In this document: piece after piece, positions 8,797-18,128 of the stretch
Layout: every line of letters starts with the position of its first letter
Numbering within the stretch: the stretch's first letter is position 1
From: Mucilaginibacter xinganensis
GTDB lineage: Bacteria > Bacteroidota > Bacteroidia > Sphingobacteriales > Sphingobacteriaceae
Assembly: GCF_002257585.1 (NCBI RefSeq)
Contig: NZ_CP022743.1
Span: 1,178,001 to 1,242,000, forward strand
Reading direction: 5' to 3'
Length of the DNA stretch: 64,000 nt
The notes under the pieces: generated by a model
Told to the model about the DNA's origin: nothing
The model's database searches: none
What the model saw: only the letters and a program-made list of their open reading frames with translations
Made by a program: the position numbers and the translations under genes

Positions 8797-9690
8797 ATGG
8801 AACGCCGTCAATTTTTAAGAAACACCGCATTAACAGCAGGCTCGCTTGCATTATCCGGAAGAAGCTTTGCAACCATGCTGGCCGACCCCGCTTACCAGTT
8901 TAAACCGCTGCGCAATAACGTAGGTATGTTTGCCGAACAGGGCGGTACCATTGCCTGGCTAATGAACAAAGAAGGTATTGTAGTGGTGGATGCGGAATTT
9001 CCTGATCCCGCAAAGCACCTGATAGCCGAACTTAAAAAACAGTCTGACCTGCCCTTTGAGTGGCTGATAAATACCCATCACCACGGCGACCATACCGGTG
9101 GTAATATCTCATTTAAGGGCATCGTGAAAAATGTAGCGGCACATGCCAATTCACTGGCTAATCAAAAAGCGGTGGCTATAAAAAACAATAAGGAAGATCA
9201 GCAGCTGTACCCCGATACCACCTTTACCGATACCTGGAAAGTTACGGTAGGGGATGAGCAAATTACGGCACATTACTTTGGCACCGGCCATACCAACGGC
9301 GATGCCATGATCCATTTTGAGCACGCCAATATTGTACATACCGGCGACCTGGTGTTTAACCGCCGCTACCCGTTTGTTGACAACAGCGCAGGGGCATCTG
9401 TAAAGCACTGGCCAATGGCTTTGGAGCAGGCAACAAAAAAGTTTGATAAGAATACCCTGTTTGTATTCGGCCATGCGTTTGACCCGCAAAAAGTAACAGG
9501 TACTATGGAAGATGTGAAACTGATGCAGGATTTCCTGGAAAAACTGGAAGCCTATGTTGCAGGCGCTATTAAAGCCGGTAAAACAAAGGACGAGATCTTG
9601 CAGGCTACTTCTATCCCCGGCGTAACCGAATGGCAGGGCGATGGCATTCAGCGCGGTATCCAGGCGGCGTATGAAGAATTGCAGGGCTAA
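8797..9690 (+). CDS. Periplasmic MBL-fold metallo-hydrolase
   Basis: This 297-residue protein starts with a twin-arginine-like leader (ERRQFLRNTALTAG) that ends near residue 26. The metallo-beta-lactamase fold is clear: the HxHxDH zinc site is H94-H96-D98-H99 in THHHGDHTGG, a third histidine lies in GTGHTNGD near 169, the bridging aspartate in HTGDLVF near 185, and the last histidine in FGHAFDP near 227. Such enzymes hydrolyse thioesters, phosphodiesters, lactones or beta-lactams; the leader places it outside the cytoplasm. The subtype cannot be fixed from sequence, so a resistance role should not be assumed. A strong hairpin follows the gene. Confidence 0.88.
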   Translation: MERRQFLRNTALTAGSLALSGRSFATMLADPAYQFKPLRNNVGMFAEQGGTIAWLMNKEGIVVVDAEFPDPAKHLIAELKKQSDLPFEWLINTHHHGDHTGGNISFKGIVKNVAAHANSLANQKAVAIKNNKEDQQLYPDTTFTDTWKVTVGDEQITAHYFGTGHTNGDAMIHFEHANIVHTGDLVFNRRYPFVDNSAGASVKHWPMALEQATKKFDKNTLFVFGHAFDPQKVTGTMEDVKLMQDFLEKLEAYVAGAIKAGKTKDEILQATSIPGVTEWQGDGIQRGIQAAYEELQG

Positions 9691-9701
9691 TTAACTAATA
9701 G

Positions 9702-9745
9702 TATTGCTGTAAGGGTTTGATGATTTCTTTACCCTTACAGCAATA
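9702..9745. terminator. Long hairpin between converging genes
   Basis: TATTGCTGTAAGGGT (9702-9716) and ACCCTTACAGCAATA (9731-9745) are perfect 15-bp complements with a 14-nt loop. It sits between the MBL-fold gene and the convergent phosphodiesterase-like gene and probably ends both transcripts, although neither side has a strong T run. Confidence 0.6.
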
Positions 9746-9768
9746 ACAATAGTGGTGTCAGGCAAAGA

Positions 9769-11013
9769 TTATTTGGTTTTACCTTCAACAATAACCCACC
9801 GGTTTACGGTATTTCCGGGTGCTTCAATACAAACCTTATAAAAGCCTGAAGGCAAATCTTTAACAGAAACTAAAGCGTGCCCGGCACTTACAGGCACCTC
9901 CGCCATCAACTTATAGTCATCAGGCTTACCGTCTTTGTAATTATTGGTGGCAGCTACCCAAATCTTCGCATTCCCTTTTTGATCCAGGGCCTTCCATGAT
10001 ACATCTATATTGCCCTGTACGTAAGTTGCCTGCGGAACGGCTACCGAAACTGTGCCGATAAGCGAGATACCATCTGCCTCGCGCAATTGCTCAGCCGGAA
10101 CTTTAATGTTCATAAATTTTGCGATGGAAGGCGTAATGTCAATAACGCCCGGGGTGTAGTACTGCGCGTAGTTGTTAAGCGGATGATAGCTGGTCACCAT
10201 CCAGGTATTGCGCTGCCTGGCAGATTGCCCGCCGTGGTCTTTCCCGTTTAGCTCGCTGCGGCCATGATCGGTGGTTATAAATATTACCCAGTCCTCGTTA
10301 AAGTGTTTTTGGCGGTATTGAATGGCCTTCCAAATGCGGCCCACCTGGTTATCCATTTTCTCAACGGCATCGTAGTATTGCGGACTGTCGCCATACCTGT
10401 GGCCCATGTCATCGGTATATTCCAGGTAAACCCAGCTCAGATCAGGCCCATTGGCTTTTACACAGGCAGCAGCAGCGTTAACCACCTGCTCATCTATCAG
10501 GTGCATGTAATTATCGGCTTTGTCATGCGGAAATTTCACCGTGTCCAGTTCATAACCATCATAGGCATAATCAATTTTATAGCTTCCTGTTACAGGCCCC
10601 TCGCCAACCAGTTTGGTGCGGTTATCGGTCCAGCTGGAAAACAGGGCGGTCTTTTTAGCCGGATCAGCATTTTTTACCATGCGGAATATGGTCCAGTAAT
10701 TATAGTTCGGTGCTTTTATATCGTTACCCCAAACGTTGTGCTTGTTAACCCAGGTGCTGGTCAGCAAACTGTTATAGCCGTTGGCTGATATCGTGGGCGT
10801 TTGCGAGTAACCGCCTTTTTCGCCACCCACGTAAGCACGAAGATATTGCCCTTGTGCTGCTATGGCTTTCAAATTTGGGGTGTTTAATTTTTCAATCACA
10901 TCCGCAGGGATGCCGTCGGCTATTATAAACAAGGCTTTTTTTACCCTGCTCTGCGAAAACCCGCTAATGCTGATCACTAATAATGGCATTAAGAACCATT
11001 TTACTTTATTCAT
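9769..11013 (-). CDS. Secreted alkaline-phosphatase-superfamily protein (type I phosphodiesterase/pyrophosphatase-like)
   Basis: The protein has about 414 residues, counting from the ATG at 11013; a TTG three codons upstream is less likely. A signal peptide ([18 protein letters not shown]) is followed by metal-ligand motifs of the alkaline phosphatase superfamily: the first aspartate in IADGIPAD, a nucleophile Thr/Ser region ([13 protein letters not shown]), the DD pair in [15 protein letters not shown] in the TTDHGR segment, and a last His in KDHGG. The family cleaves phosphodiester or pyrophosphate bonds, or transfers phospho-groups. The last ~80 residues look like a small beta domain. Substrate unknown. 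It is monocistronic, with a TACATTTG box upstream. Confidence 0.85.
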   Translation of the reverse strand: MNKVKWFLMPLLVISISGFSQSRVKKALFIIADGIPADVIEKLNTPNLKAIAAQGQYLRAYVGGEKGGYSQTPTISANGYNSLLTSTWVNKHNVWGNDIKAPNYNYWTIFRMVKNADPAKKTALFSSWTDNRTKLVGEGPVTGSYKIDYAYDGYELDTVKFPHDKADNYMHLIDEQVVNAAAACVKANGPDLSWVYLEYTDDMGHRYGDSPQYYDAVEKMDNQVGRIWKAIQYRQKHFNEDWVIFITTDHGRSELNGKDHGGQSARQRNTWMVTSYHPLNNYAQYYTPGVIDITPSIAKFMNIKVPAEQLREADGISLIGTVSVAVPQATYVQGNIDVSWKALDQKGNAKIWVAATNNYKDGKPDDYKLMAEVPVSAGHALVSVKDLPSGFYKVCIEAPGNTVNRWVIVEGKTK

Positions 11014-11052
11014 ACTATACAAAGTTTAATGCGGCTAAATTAAGAGCTGAAA

Positions 11053-11060
11053 CAAATGTA
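11053..11060 (-). promoter_or_regulatory. TAnnTTTG -7 box for the phosphodiesterase-like gene
   Basis: Read on the minus strand this is TACATTTG, a perfect match to the Bacteroidota -7 consensus, about 40 bp before the ATG at 11013. No convincing -33 box is visible. Confidence 0.45.
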
Positions 11061-11284
11061 AATATTAACAGGATGTTATTTAATTAAGAGATAAAGTGAA
11101 AGTTTTGCCAGCGCTGGCGGCCTGCGGTAAAAAGGGGTGTCGGAAGAACGGTTTTTATAAATTATGCAGGCAATGTTCTACAGGCAGCCTGAATACACCG
11201 ACGAAGGCTGTTAATTAGTCGATTAAGAGTATATTTCACACATTATTAAGGCTTTATGGTGTTTTATAGAGCCAATTAGCACGT

Positions 11285-11330
11285 TGGTCTATTTGTAAAA
11301 GTTGCTGATCTACTCTATTTTTTTGGCGTT
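11285..11330 (+). promoter_or_regulatory. Putative LytTR-regulator binding site (direct repeats 21 nt apart)
   Basis: GTCTA (11287-11291) and ATCTA (11308-11312) begin exactly 21 nt apart, two helical turns, and are followed by CTATTTTTTTGG. The same arrangement, including the T-run ending in GG, lies upstream of the beta-barrel gene at 20157-20195. LytTR proteins bind paired direct repeats on one DNA face. The remaining 11023-11400 gap holds no gene. A TTTCTTTG stretch near 11340-11348 could be the -7 box. Confidence 0.6.
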
Positions 11331-11400
11331 TAAAGTTGTTGTTTCTTTGAATTGTAAAACGATAACAAAAACATTCACATAACATTAAAAAATTAAGATC

Positions 11401-11760
11401 ATGAAAAATTCAATCAAATTAACAGCACTATTTTTACTGGCATCAGCAGGTTTATTCGCAGCAACCCCCGCTAAAACTTTAAAGGCCGATGTACCTCCGG
11501 TTACCATTACTTCACTGTCAGCAAACAAAGGGATAACTGTAAGCGCTGCCGATGCAAAATCAATTGTAATGATATACGACCAGGACAAAAACGTTTTGCG
11601 TAAAGATGTATTGGCAGGCAACAGCTCAAAAGGCTACATATTGAACACCCTTGAAAACGGTGACTATACTATGGAAGTTACTGCAAACAAGCAAACCGTT
11701 AAAAAGAATATCCATGTTTATAACGAAGGCAAAACCAAAACCTTCATTTTACAGCAATAA
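11401..11760 (+). CDS. Small secreted beta-rich protein of unknown function
   Basis: This 119-residue protein has a clear signal peptide (about residues 1-20, LTALFLLASAGLFAA) and a mature part of alternating beta strands, with wording such as GYILNTLENGDYTMEVTAN that is typical of the immunoglobulin-like or C-terminal sorting-type domains common in this phylum. It lacks a lipobox and catalytic motifs. A type IX sorting signal is possible but not certain, as the domain makes up the whole protein. Upstream it shares a paired direct-repeat element with the gene at 20243, suggesting control by the LytTR response regulator encoded at 18129. A strong terminator follows, so it is transcribed alone. 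Confidence 0.75.
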   Translation: MKNSIKLTALFLLASAGLFAATPAKTLKADVPPVTITSLSANKGITVSAADAKSIVMIYDQDKNVLRKDVLAGNSSKGYILNTLENGDYTMEVTANKQTVKKNIHVYNEGKTKTFILQQ

Positions 11761-11783
11761 TTGATTAAACCCCTTATAATTAT

Positions 11784-11820
11784 AAAGCATCGCTTCTTTT
11801 CGGGGCGATGCTTTTGTTTT
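11784..11820. terminator. Rho-independent terminator, probably bidirectional
   Basis: AAAGCATCGC (11784-11793) pairs with GCGATGCTTT (11805-11814) and is followed by TTGTTTT. It ends the small secreted gene and may also stop the converging RND operon, whose side is moderately T-rich. Confidence 0.85.
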
Positions 11821-11902
11821 TATGTTGATATCGATGGAGTCGGTAAAACGGTTTGAATACATCAACCTTCCTTACAATACCGGGCGTGTAATCCGCAGTA
11901 AA

Positions 11903-13309
11903 CTATTTCCAGCCGCCTCCCAGCGCCCTGTACAAATTTACCACAGCCTGTAACTGCTGTAACCTGTCATTAACACCATCTAATTGGGCCGACAGCAGGT
12001 TTTGTTCAGAGGTTAATACATCAGTATAATTTGTGGCAGAGCTGTAGCGCAATAGTTCCTGGGTATAATCAACAGCCTTTGTTAAAGCTGCAATTTGTTT
12101 GCTGCGGGCATCGCCTTTTTCAGCAGCGGTTTGGTAGGCATACAGCGCGTTTGAAACCTCCTGGCCAGCAACCAATAAACTTTGCTGAAAATTGTAAAGG
12201 GCTTCCATTTGCTGTGCCTGCGCTGTTTTTAAACGTGCCTTATTAATGCCCTGGTTAAAAATGGGCTGGGTTAAACCCGCTGCCAGGTTATAAAATATCG
12301 AACCAACAAAAAAGTCTTTCAGCTGCAGGTTTGACCAGCCTCCGCTGGCAGTAATGGTTAACGAAGGATAAAAATACGTGTGCGCTGCATTGGTATTTTC
12401 AAAGGCGCTCCTGAAAGCGTATTCCGCCTGCTGTACATCGGGCCTGTTTTTTAATAATTGCGACGGGATGCCGGTTTGCAGGCTGTCGGTTTGCTTTTGT
12501 GCATCCAGTTTCAGCCTGTTTAACGGGCCCGGCGGGCGGCCAACTAAAATATCAATAGCATTCTCTGTTTCGCGGATGCTTCTTTTAATATCGGGGATGG
12601 CTACTTCGGCAGCATAGCGGTTTGCCTCGCTTTGTACTACAGCGGCACCGTTAACTACCGCACCTTCTTTAAGCGATTTCATGGTCTCAACATCCTTTAT
12701 CCTGTTCTTCAGGGTAAGGCTGGTTATTTCAAGTTGCTTATCAAGGGCCAGCAGGGTGTAGTAATTGTTGGCAATATCAGCGATCAGCTGCGTTTGTACC
12801 GCTCTTTTAGCAGCATCAGTTTGCAGCAGGGTGTTAAATGCCGCTCGTTTTGCGCTGGTCAGTTTCCCCCAGATGTCAGCCTCCCATGAGGAACTCAGGC
12901 CCAATTGGTACGATGTGGTAAGCGTGTTAATGGCGATGCCCGCCGGGTAATTTAAGCTGGCTGCGGATTGCTTTGAGCGGGTAGCATTGGCGTTGGCACT
13001 AAGGCTGGGCAATAGCGCTGCTTTGCTTTGGCCCAATGCGGCCTGTGCTTCGTAAATTTTTTGTACCGCTATCTTTAAGTTCAGGTTATTGTAAAGCCCT
13101 TCGTGAATCAGGGATTTTAAAACTGTATCGGCAAACATTTTTTCCCATGGCAGGGCTGCAATACTTGTGGTATCAGTTGTTTGCTGGTTGCGATAAAGGT
13201 CCGTTGTGTTTAAATCAGGCTGCCGGTAAGTTTTGGTTATCTTACAGGAAAGCGCTGTGCTTAACAAAGCGAACGTTAAAAAAGTATATTTTAAATAGGT
13301 CCTTTTCAT
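11903..13309 (-). CDS. TolC-like outer-membrane channel of an RND efflux system
   Basis: This 468-residue lipoprotein has the lipobox LSTALSC near residue 22, followed by two outer membrane efflux protein repeats (about 60-250 and 265-460) rich in long alpha-helical heptads, as in the NodT/OprM group. Trimers of the family form the channel through which a pump-adaptor complex expels substrates to the outside. It is the last gene of a three-gene minus-strand operon, starting 12 bp after the pump gene. The N-terminal phrase TYRQPDL and the LPWEKMFAD segment match Bacteroidota members. Confidence 0.93.
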   Translation of the reverse strand: MKRTYLKYTFLTFALLSTALSCKITKTYRQPDLNTTDLYRNQQTTDTTSIAALPWEKMFADTVLKSLIHEGLYNNLNLKIAVQKIYEAQAALGQSKAALLPSLSANANATRSKQSAASLNYPAGIAINTLTTSYQLGLSSSWEADIWGKLTSAKRAAFNTLLQTDAAKRAVQTQLIADIANNYYTLLALDKQLEITSLTLKNRIKDVETMKSLKEGAVVNGAAVVQSEANRYAAEVAIPDIKRSIRETENAIDILVGRPPGPLNRLKLDAQKQTDSLQTGIPSQLLKNRPDVQQAEYAFRSAFENTNAAHTYFYPSLTITASGGWSNLQLKDFFVGSIFYNLAAGLTQPIFNQGINKARLKTAQAQQMEALYNFQQSLLVAGQEVSNALYAYQTAAEKGDARSKQIAALTKAVDYTQELLRYSSATNYTDVLTSEQNLLSAQLDGVNDRLQQLQAVVNLYRALGGGWK

Positions 13310-13321
13310 TTGTAATTCAAA

Positions 13322-16300
13322 TTATTTAGCCGGTATTACAGCATCATCGTCCTCTTCATCTTCCAAATTCCGCAAATGGCGCGGTCCGCTTAACTTTTCC
13401 TGCAGCTGCTGGAAAATCATAAACAATACAGGGATGGCAAACACACCAAGTAAAGTGCCTATAAACATACCGCCTACAGCACCTGTACCAATTGAACGGT
13501 TACCGATGGCGCCGGCGCCGGTTGAGAACATTAAAGGCATGATGCCGAAGATGAATGCAAACGACGTCATCAATATCGGCCTTAAACGCGCTTCGGCACC
13601 CTCAATTGCGGCTTGCAAAATTGGCATGCCACCTCGCCTGCGTTCAAGCGCAAACTCTACTATCAGGATGGCATTTTTTGACAACAAGCCAATGAGCATA
13701 ATGAGGGAGATCTGCACGTAAATATTACTGTCGATCCCTGCTATCCGTGCAAACAGGTAGGTACCTGTTAAACCTATCGGCAGCGAAAGCAATACCGCAA
13801 ACGGTAAAATATAACTTTCATATTGTGCACTTAATAAAAAGTAAACAAACACCAGGCAAAGCAGGAAGATGTAAACCGATTGGGTACCGCTTGAAATCTC
13901 CTCCCTTGTAAGGCCCGAAAATTCATAACCATAACCGGCAGGCAGTTTCTCCACTGCTACCGCTTTAATGGCCGCAATGGCATCGCCCGAACTGTAACCT
14001 GCACCGGGTTGTCCCTGTATGGCTATGGCGGTAAACAAATTAAAGCGGGAAATAGATTCGGGGCCGAATACCTTGGTCAGCGTTATAAACTCCGTTATAG
14101 GCGCCATAGTGCCGGCGCTGTTGCGCACAAATATTTTGTTAAGGCCTTCGGGGTTGTTGCGGTAGGAATAGTCTGCCTGCACCATTACCCGGTACTGTTT
14201 ACCAAACTGGTTAAAGTTTGAAGCATACAAACCGCCATAGTAACCTTGTAAAGTATTGATAATGGAGGTTACTTCAATACCCGCGTCTTTACACTTTGCC
14301 ACGTTAACATCAACCTGGTATTGCGGGAAGTTGGGGTTAAACGGCGTATTGGCATTTTGAATTTCCTTGCGTTTGTTCAGTGCATCCAAAAAGTCGGTGC
14401 TAACCTTGTATATTTCGGCAGAGGAGTGGCCGCCTTTATCCTGCAACTCGAACGAAAAGCCGTTACCCGATCCGAAACCCTGGATGGTTGGCGGTGAGAA
14501 GATAAAGATGCTGGCCCCATGAATGCCGCCAATTTTAGCATAAAGCTGTTTGATCACGTTTTGAATGTTATCATTTTTGCGTTGGCCCCATGGTTTTAGC
14601 TTGATGATATCCATACTGTAGGCGCTTCCGCTTCCGGCAGTAAAGCTAAAGCCGATGATCTGTAAGGTGTTGATTACCGATGGAAATGTGTGCGCAACAC
14701 TGTCAATATGTTTGGTTATGGCGCTGGTACGCTGCATACCGGATGCCGGCGGAAGGCTTACACTTACAAAAATGGTCCCCTGGTCCTCGCTGGGTACAAA
14801 GCTGGAAGGCGTTGTTTTTATAAGAAAGGTAAGCGATACGGCAAATATTACAATGGCGGCTACCACTATCCATTTTTTTGCTGCCAGCCAACGTACCGAG
14901 CGTTCATATTTTTTTGTTACCGTGTCAAAAGCTTTATCAAACCGGGTATAGAACCAGTTAAAGAACCGCTTTTTTTGATGTTGCTCGTTATGCGGCTTCA
15001 GGAAAATTGCGCACAAGGCCGGGCTCAGTGTTAACGCGTTTACTGCCGAAAGTAAAATGGCCACAGCCAGCGTAATGCCAAATTGTTTGTAAAATACACC
15101 CGTTGAACCGGAGATAAAAGTTACCGGTAAAAATACTGCCGACATTACCAGCGTAATAGAGATGATAGCGCCCGAAATCTCCTTCATCGCGTCAACCGAT
15201 GCTTTGCGGGCCGATTTATAGCCTTTGTCCAGCTTGGCATGCACGGCCTCCACCACCACAATGGCATCATCCACCACAATGCCGATAGCCAAAACCATGG
15301 CAAATAAGGTAAGCAGGTTAATGGTAAAGCCGAACAGGTTTAAGAAGAAGAACGTACCTACAATAGCAACCGGAACGGCAATGGCCGGGATTAGTGTGGA
15401 CCGGAAATCCTGCAGGAAAACAAACACAACGATAAATACCAGGATAAACGCCTCAATAAGTGTGCTGATCACTTTCTCGATAGAGGCGTTAAGGTACTCA
15501 TTGGCGTCAACCAGGTAAGTAAGCTTGATACCTTTAGGGAACGACTCTGCTGCTGTTTCAAGGATCTTTTTTGTATTGTTGATCACATCGCGGGCATTTG
15601 AGCCTGATGCCTGGGTAATACCAACACCTATTGAAGGTAGTCCGTTTGTCTTTAGATCAGCAGAATAATCCAGTGCACCCAGCTCAATTCGGGCAACATC
15701 CTTTAAGTGCAGCAGTTGACCTTTGCCCTGTGATTTGATAATGATGTTTCCAAATTCTTCGGCGGTTTTAAGGCGGCCGGTATATTTAATTACATATTGA
15801 AAAGATTCATTGCTGTTTTCACCAAATTTACCCGGGGCTGCCTCAATATTCTGCTCGTTTAACGCATTGGTAATATCATCCGGTACCAGGCTGTAGCTGG
15901 CCATCACATCAGGCTTCAGCCAAATGCGCATAGAATAATCTTTCTGTGTAAAAATTTGCGTGTTACCTACGCCGTTAACCCGCTGTATTGCAGGCACCAG
16001 GTTAATCTGGCAATAATTCTGCAAAAAAGTATCGTCATAATCTTTGTTCTCGCTGTATAACGAGAAGATGAGCAGGTTGCTGTTCTGGCTTTTGGCAACT
16101 GTAACCCCTGCCTGTGTAACCACCTGCGGCAAAAGGCTTACAGCCCGCGATACCCGGTTTTGAACGTTTACAGCTGCAAGGTCGGGGTTGGTACCTACTT
16201 TAAAGAATATGGTTATTTGTGCTGACCCATCGTTGCCCGCACTTGAGGTCATGTAGGTCATGTTCTCCACACCGTTGATCTGTTCTTCAAGCGGCACAAT

Positions 16301-16483
16301 TACGCTTTTAAGTACCACATCGGCATTGGCGCCGCTATAATTTGCAGATACCACTACTGTTGGCGGCGCTATATCCGGGTATTGCGAAATCGGTAGGTTT
16401 ATTAATCCTATCACCCCCAGTATAACCAGCAATACCGAAATAACCGTTGAGAGTACAGGGCGTTCTATGAATTTTTTTAACAT
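13322..16483 (-). CDS. RND multidrug efflux pump, HAE1/AcrB type
   Basis: The length of 1053 residues is normal for the HAE1 family. The N-terminus (FIERPVLSTVISVLLVILG) forms the first membrane helix, followed by a periplasmic porter domain, helices 2-6 near 340-500, a second porter region and helices 8-12 near 870-1030. The proton-relay Asp pair of helix 4 is visible in GIVVDDAIVVVEAV, and GLLSKNAILIVEF marks helix 10. It exports hydrophobic compounds from the periplasm or inner-membrane leaflet, driven by protons. It lies between the adaptor gene (111 bp upstream) and the channel gene. Substrate specificity cannot be predicted. Confidence 0.96.
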   Translation of the reverse strand: MLKKFIERPVLSTVISVLLVILGVIGLINLPISQYPDIAPPTVVVSANYSGANADVVLKSVIVPLEEQINGVENMTYMTSSAGNDGSAQITIFFKVGTNPDLAAVNVQNRVSRAVSLLPQVVTQAGVTVAKSQNSNLLIFSLYSENKDYDDTFLQNYCQINLVPAIQRVNGVGNTQIFTQKDYSMRIWLKPDVMASYSLVPDDITNALNEQNIEAAPGKFGENSNESFQYVIKYTGRLKTAEEFGNIIIKSQGKGQLLHLKDVARIELGALDYSADLKTNGLPSIGVGITQASGSNARDVINNTKKILETAAESFPKGIKLTYLVDANEYLNASIEKVISTLIEAFILVFIVVFVFLQDFRSTLIPAIAVPVAIVGTFFFLNLFGFTINLLTLFAMVLAIGIVVDDAIVVVEAVHAKLDKGYKSARKASVDAMKEISGAIISITLVMSAVFLPVTFISGSTGVFYKQFGITLAVAILLSAVNALTLSPALCAIFLKPHNEQHQKKRFFNWFYTRFDKAFDTVTKKYERSVRWLAAKKWIVVAAIVIFAVSLTFLIKTTPSSFVPSEDQGTIFVSVSLPPASGMQRTSAITKHIDSVAHTFPSVINTLQIIGFSFTAGSGSAYSMDIIKLKPWGQRKNDNIQNVIKQLYAKIGGIHGASIFIFSPPTIQGFGSGNGFSFELQDKGGHSSAEIYKVSTDFLDALNKRKEIQNANTPFNPNFPQYQVDVNVAKCKDAGIEVTSIINTLQGYYGGLYASNFNQFGKQYRVMVQADYSYRNNPEGLNKIFVRNSAGTMAPITEFITLTKVFGPESISRFNLFTAIAIQGQPGAGYSSGDAIAAIKAVAVEKLPAGYGYEFSGLTREEISSGTQSVYIFLLCLVFVYFLLSAQYESYILPFAVLLSLPIGLTGTYLFARIAGIDSNIYVQISLIMLIGLLSKNAILIVEFALERRRGGMPILQAAIEGAEARLRPILMTSFAFIFGIMPLMFSTGAGAIGNRSIGTGAVGGMFIGTLLGVFAIPVLFMIFQQLQEKLSGPRHLRNLEDEEDDDAVIPAK

Positions 16484-16594
16484 ATTATTTTTATGTAGAG
16501 ACGCAATACTTCACGTCTTATGGATGTATTTTTATTTCGGGGTCTTAGTTAACAGCAGCCACTACCAGTACATATCGCTCGTTTATCACAAGGC

Positions 16595-17806
16595 TTATTT
16601 TAAATCCTTGTAAACAATATCGTCATTAACTTCTACAGGCTTAATTTCTGTGCCATCCTTTAAGTTATTTGCGCTTTCGGCAATAACCCTGTCGCCGCTT
16701 TTAATACCGCCTGTAACTATGTAAAACTGACCGGGGGTATTTTCCATGATTGTTATCGCTACGTTCTTGATCTTGTTTTGTGCGTCAACTACGTAAACAA
16801 AGCGTTTGTCCTGTAACTCATAGGTGATGCTTTGAGGAACCAAAAGTGCTGATTTAACCACGTTGGGTATTCTGATAGTAGCGCTACCGCCGCTGCGAAG
16901 CAATCCCCTTGGGTTATCAAATGCTGCCCTGAAATTTGCAGAACCGGTATTTGTATTTATAAGTCCGTTAACTGTTTCTACTTTTCCCGCATGTCCATAA
17001 GTTGTACCGTCAGACAGGATAAGCGAAACCTCCGGCAATGCACTTAATTTAGACTTGATGGATTTGCCACCAGTGCTGTCCCTGCTGAAATCAAGCAGTT
17101 TTTTTTCGTTCATAGCGAAATAAGCATATACGGTTGAAGTGTTGTAAACAGTTGTGAGCGGATCGGTAGTAGTGCTGCTTACCAGGCTGCCCAATTTGTA
17201 GGGTAATGAGCCTATAACGCCATTAACGGGGCTGGTAATGGATGTATATCCAAGGTTTACTTTGGCATTAACCAGTGCAGCTTTTGCCTGGGCCAGCGCC
17301 GCCTGTTTGGTTTGCAAAGCATATTGCGCCGATTCAAGTTCATAGTGGCTGATGATGTCTTTTTCAACCAGCGGCTTAACTTTATTAACTTGCAGATTGG
17401 CAGTATTCACGTCGGCCTGGGCAGTTTTAATACCGGCTTCGGCAGTGCGCACATCCTGCTCATATTGCGGGGCCTTTATTTTAAACAGCAGCTGACCTTT
17501 TTTTACGATTGAGCCTTCATCAACATAAATGGCTTCCACAAAGCCGTCAACCTTAGGGCGGATCTCAATATCTTGAAGTCCCTGTATGCTGGCCGGGTAA
17601 TCAGAATGAATAGTGGCCTGCCGGTGTTTTAGCGTGAGCACCTTGTAGCTTGCTATTTGTGCCGCGCCCTGGTCGCCAATCTGTTTATCCTTATTGCCAC
17701 ATGAAAATAACATCAGCAAGGCGGGCAAAGCCAATAAAGCTGTTTTTAGCAATTGATTAAAAGAAGGGCTTTTTGAAGAATTGTGTAAACTTTTAATAGT
17801 ATTCAT
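16595..17806 (-). CDS. RND periplasmic adaptor (membrane fusion protein), AcrA-like lipoprotein
   Basis: This 403-residue protein has an N-terminal leader with the lipobox LMLFSC near residue 36, then a lipoyl half (VDGFVEAIYVDEGSIVKKGQ), a helical hairpin of about 70 residues (KTAQADVNTANLQVNKVKP through LAQAKAALVNAKVNLGY), the second lipoyl half and beta-barrel domains to the C-terminus. It couples the pump at 13322 to the channel at 11903. It is the first gene of the operon. The leader region carries a TATATTTG box and a perfect GGCCTTAAGGCC palindrome close to the expected start of transcription, so operator control is plausible. Confidence 0.94.
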   Translation of the reverse strand: MNTIKSLHNSSKSPSFNQLLKTALLALPALLMLFSCGNKDKQIGDQGAAQIASYKVLTLKHRQATIHSDYPASIQGLQDIEIRPKVDGFVEAIYVDEGSIVKKGQLLFKIKAPQYEQDVRTAEAGIKTAQADVNTANLQVNKVKPLVEKDIISHYELESAQYALQTKQAALAQAKAALVNAKVNLGYTSITSPVNGVIGSLPYKLGSLVSSTTTDPLTTVYNTSTVYAYFAMNEKKLLDFSRDSTGGKSIKSKLSALPEVSLILSDGTTYGHAGKVETVNGLINTNTGSANFRAAFDNPRGLLRSGGSATIRIPNVVKSALLVPQSITYELQDKRFVYVVDAQNKIKNVAITIMENTPGQFYIVTGGIKSGDRVIAESANNLKDGTEIKPVEVNDDIVYKDLK

Positions 17807-17830
17807 TTTTGAGACAGAAAAATAAGGGGG

Positions 17831-17851
17831 GGCCTTAAGGCCGCAAATATA
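17831..17851 (-). promoter_or_regulatory. Promoter box and perfect palindrome of the RND operon
   Basis: On the minus strand TATATTTG (complement of 17844-17851) matches the -7 consensus and is followed at once by GGCCTTAAGGCC (17831-17842), a perfect 12-bp palindrome, about 25 bp before the adaptor ATG. A repressor bound there would block transcription. The rest of the 17807-18128 gap shows nothing I would call. Confidence 0.5.
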
Positions 17852-18128
17852 ATAGCATTATTGTATTAGTTACCGGTTGACAGCTTTCTTAACTTTATTT
17901 TAACACTGTTGTCAATCCGTTGAGCCATAATAAGCTGTAAACATTGTTGTTATTAGGGGGGAGAAAAAAATATTTCAATTTAAATGGGTTTATTTTAAAC
18001 AGTTTGCCTTGTTTGTTAAACAACCCGAACCTTAATGACGCGCGAAAAGGCGATTTGTTACAGATTTTTTGTATTTTTTGTAATCAATTGATTCAGGAGA
18101 AATCAAACAAGCAGGGATATATAGTCCT

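Noticed and set aside
8797..9690. The MBL-fold protein considered as a beta-lactam resistance enzyme
   Set aside because: The zinc-site motif is shared by many hydrolases; nothing in the sequence or context points to beta-lactams.
10264..10788. A 174-residue open frame on the plus strand inside the phosphodiesterase-like gene
   Set aside because: It lies entirely antisense to a well-supported gene with clear catalytic motifs and has no recognisable domain.
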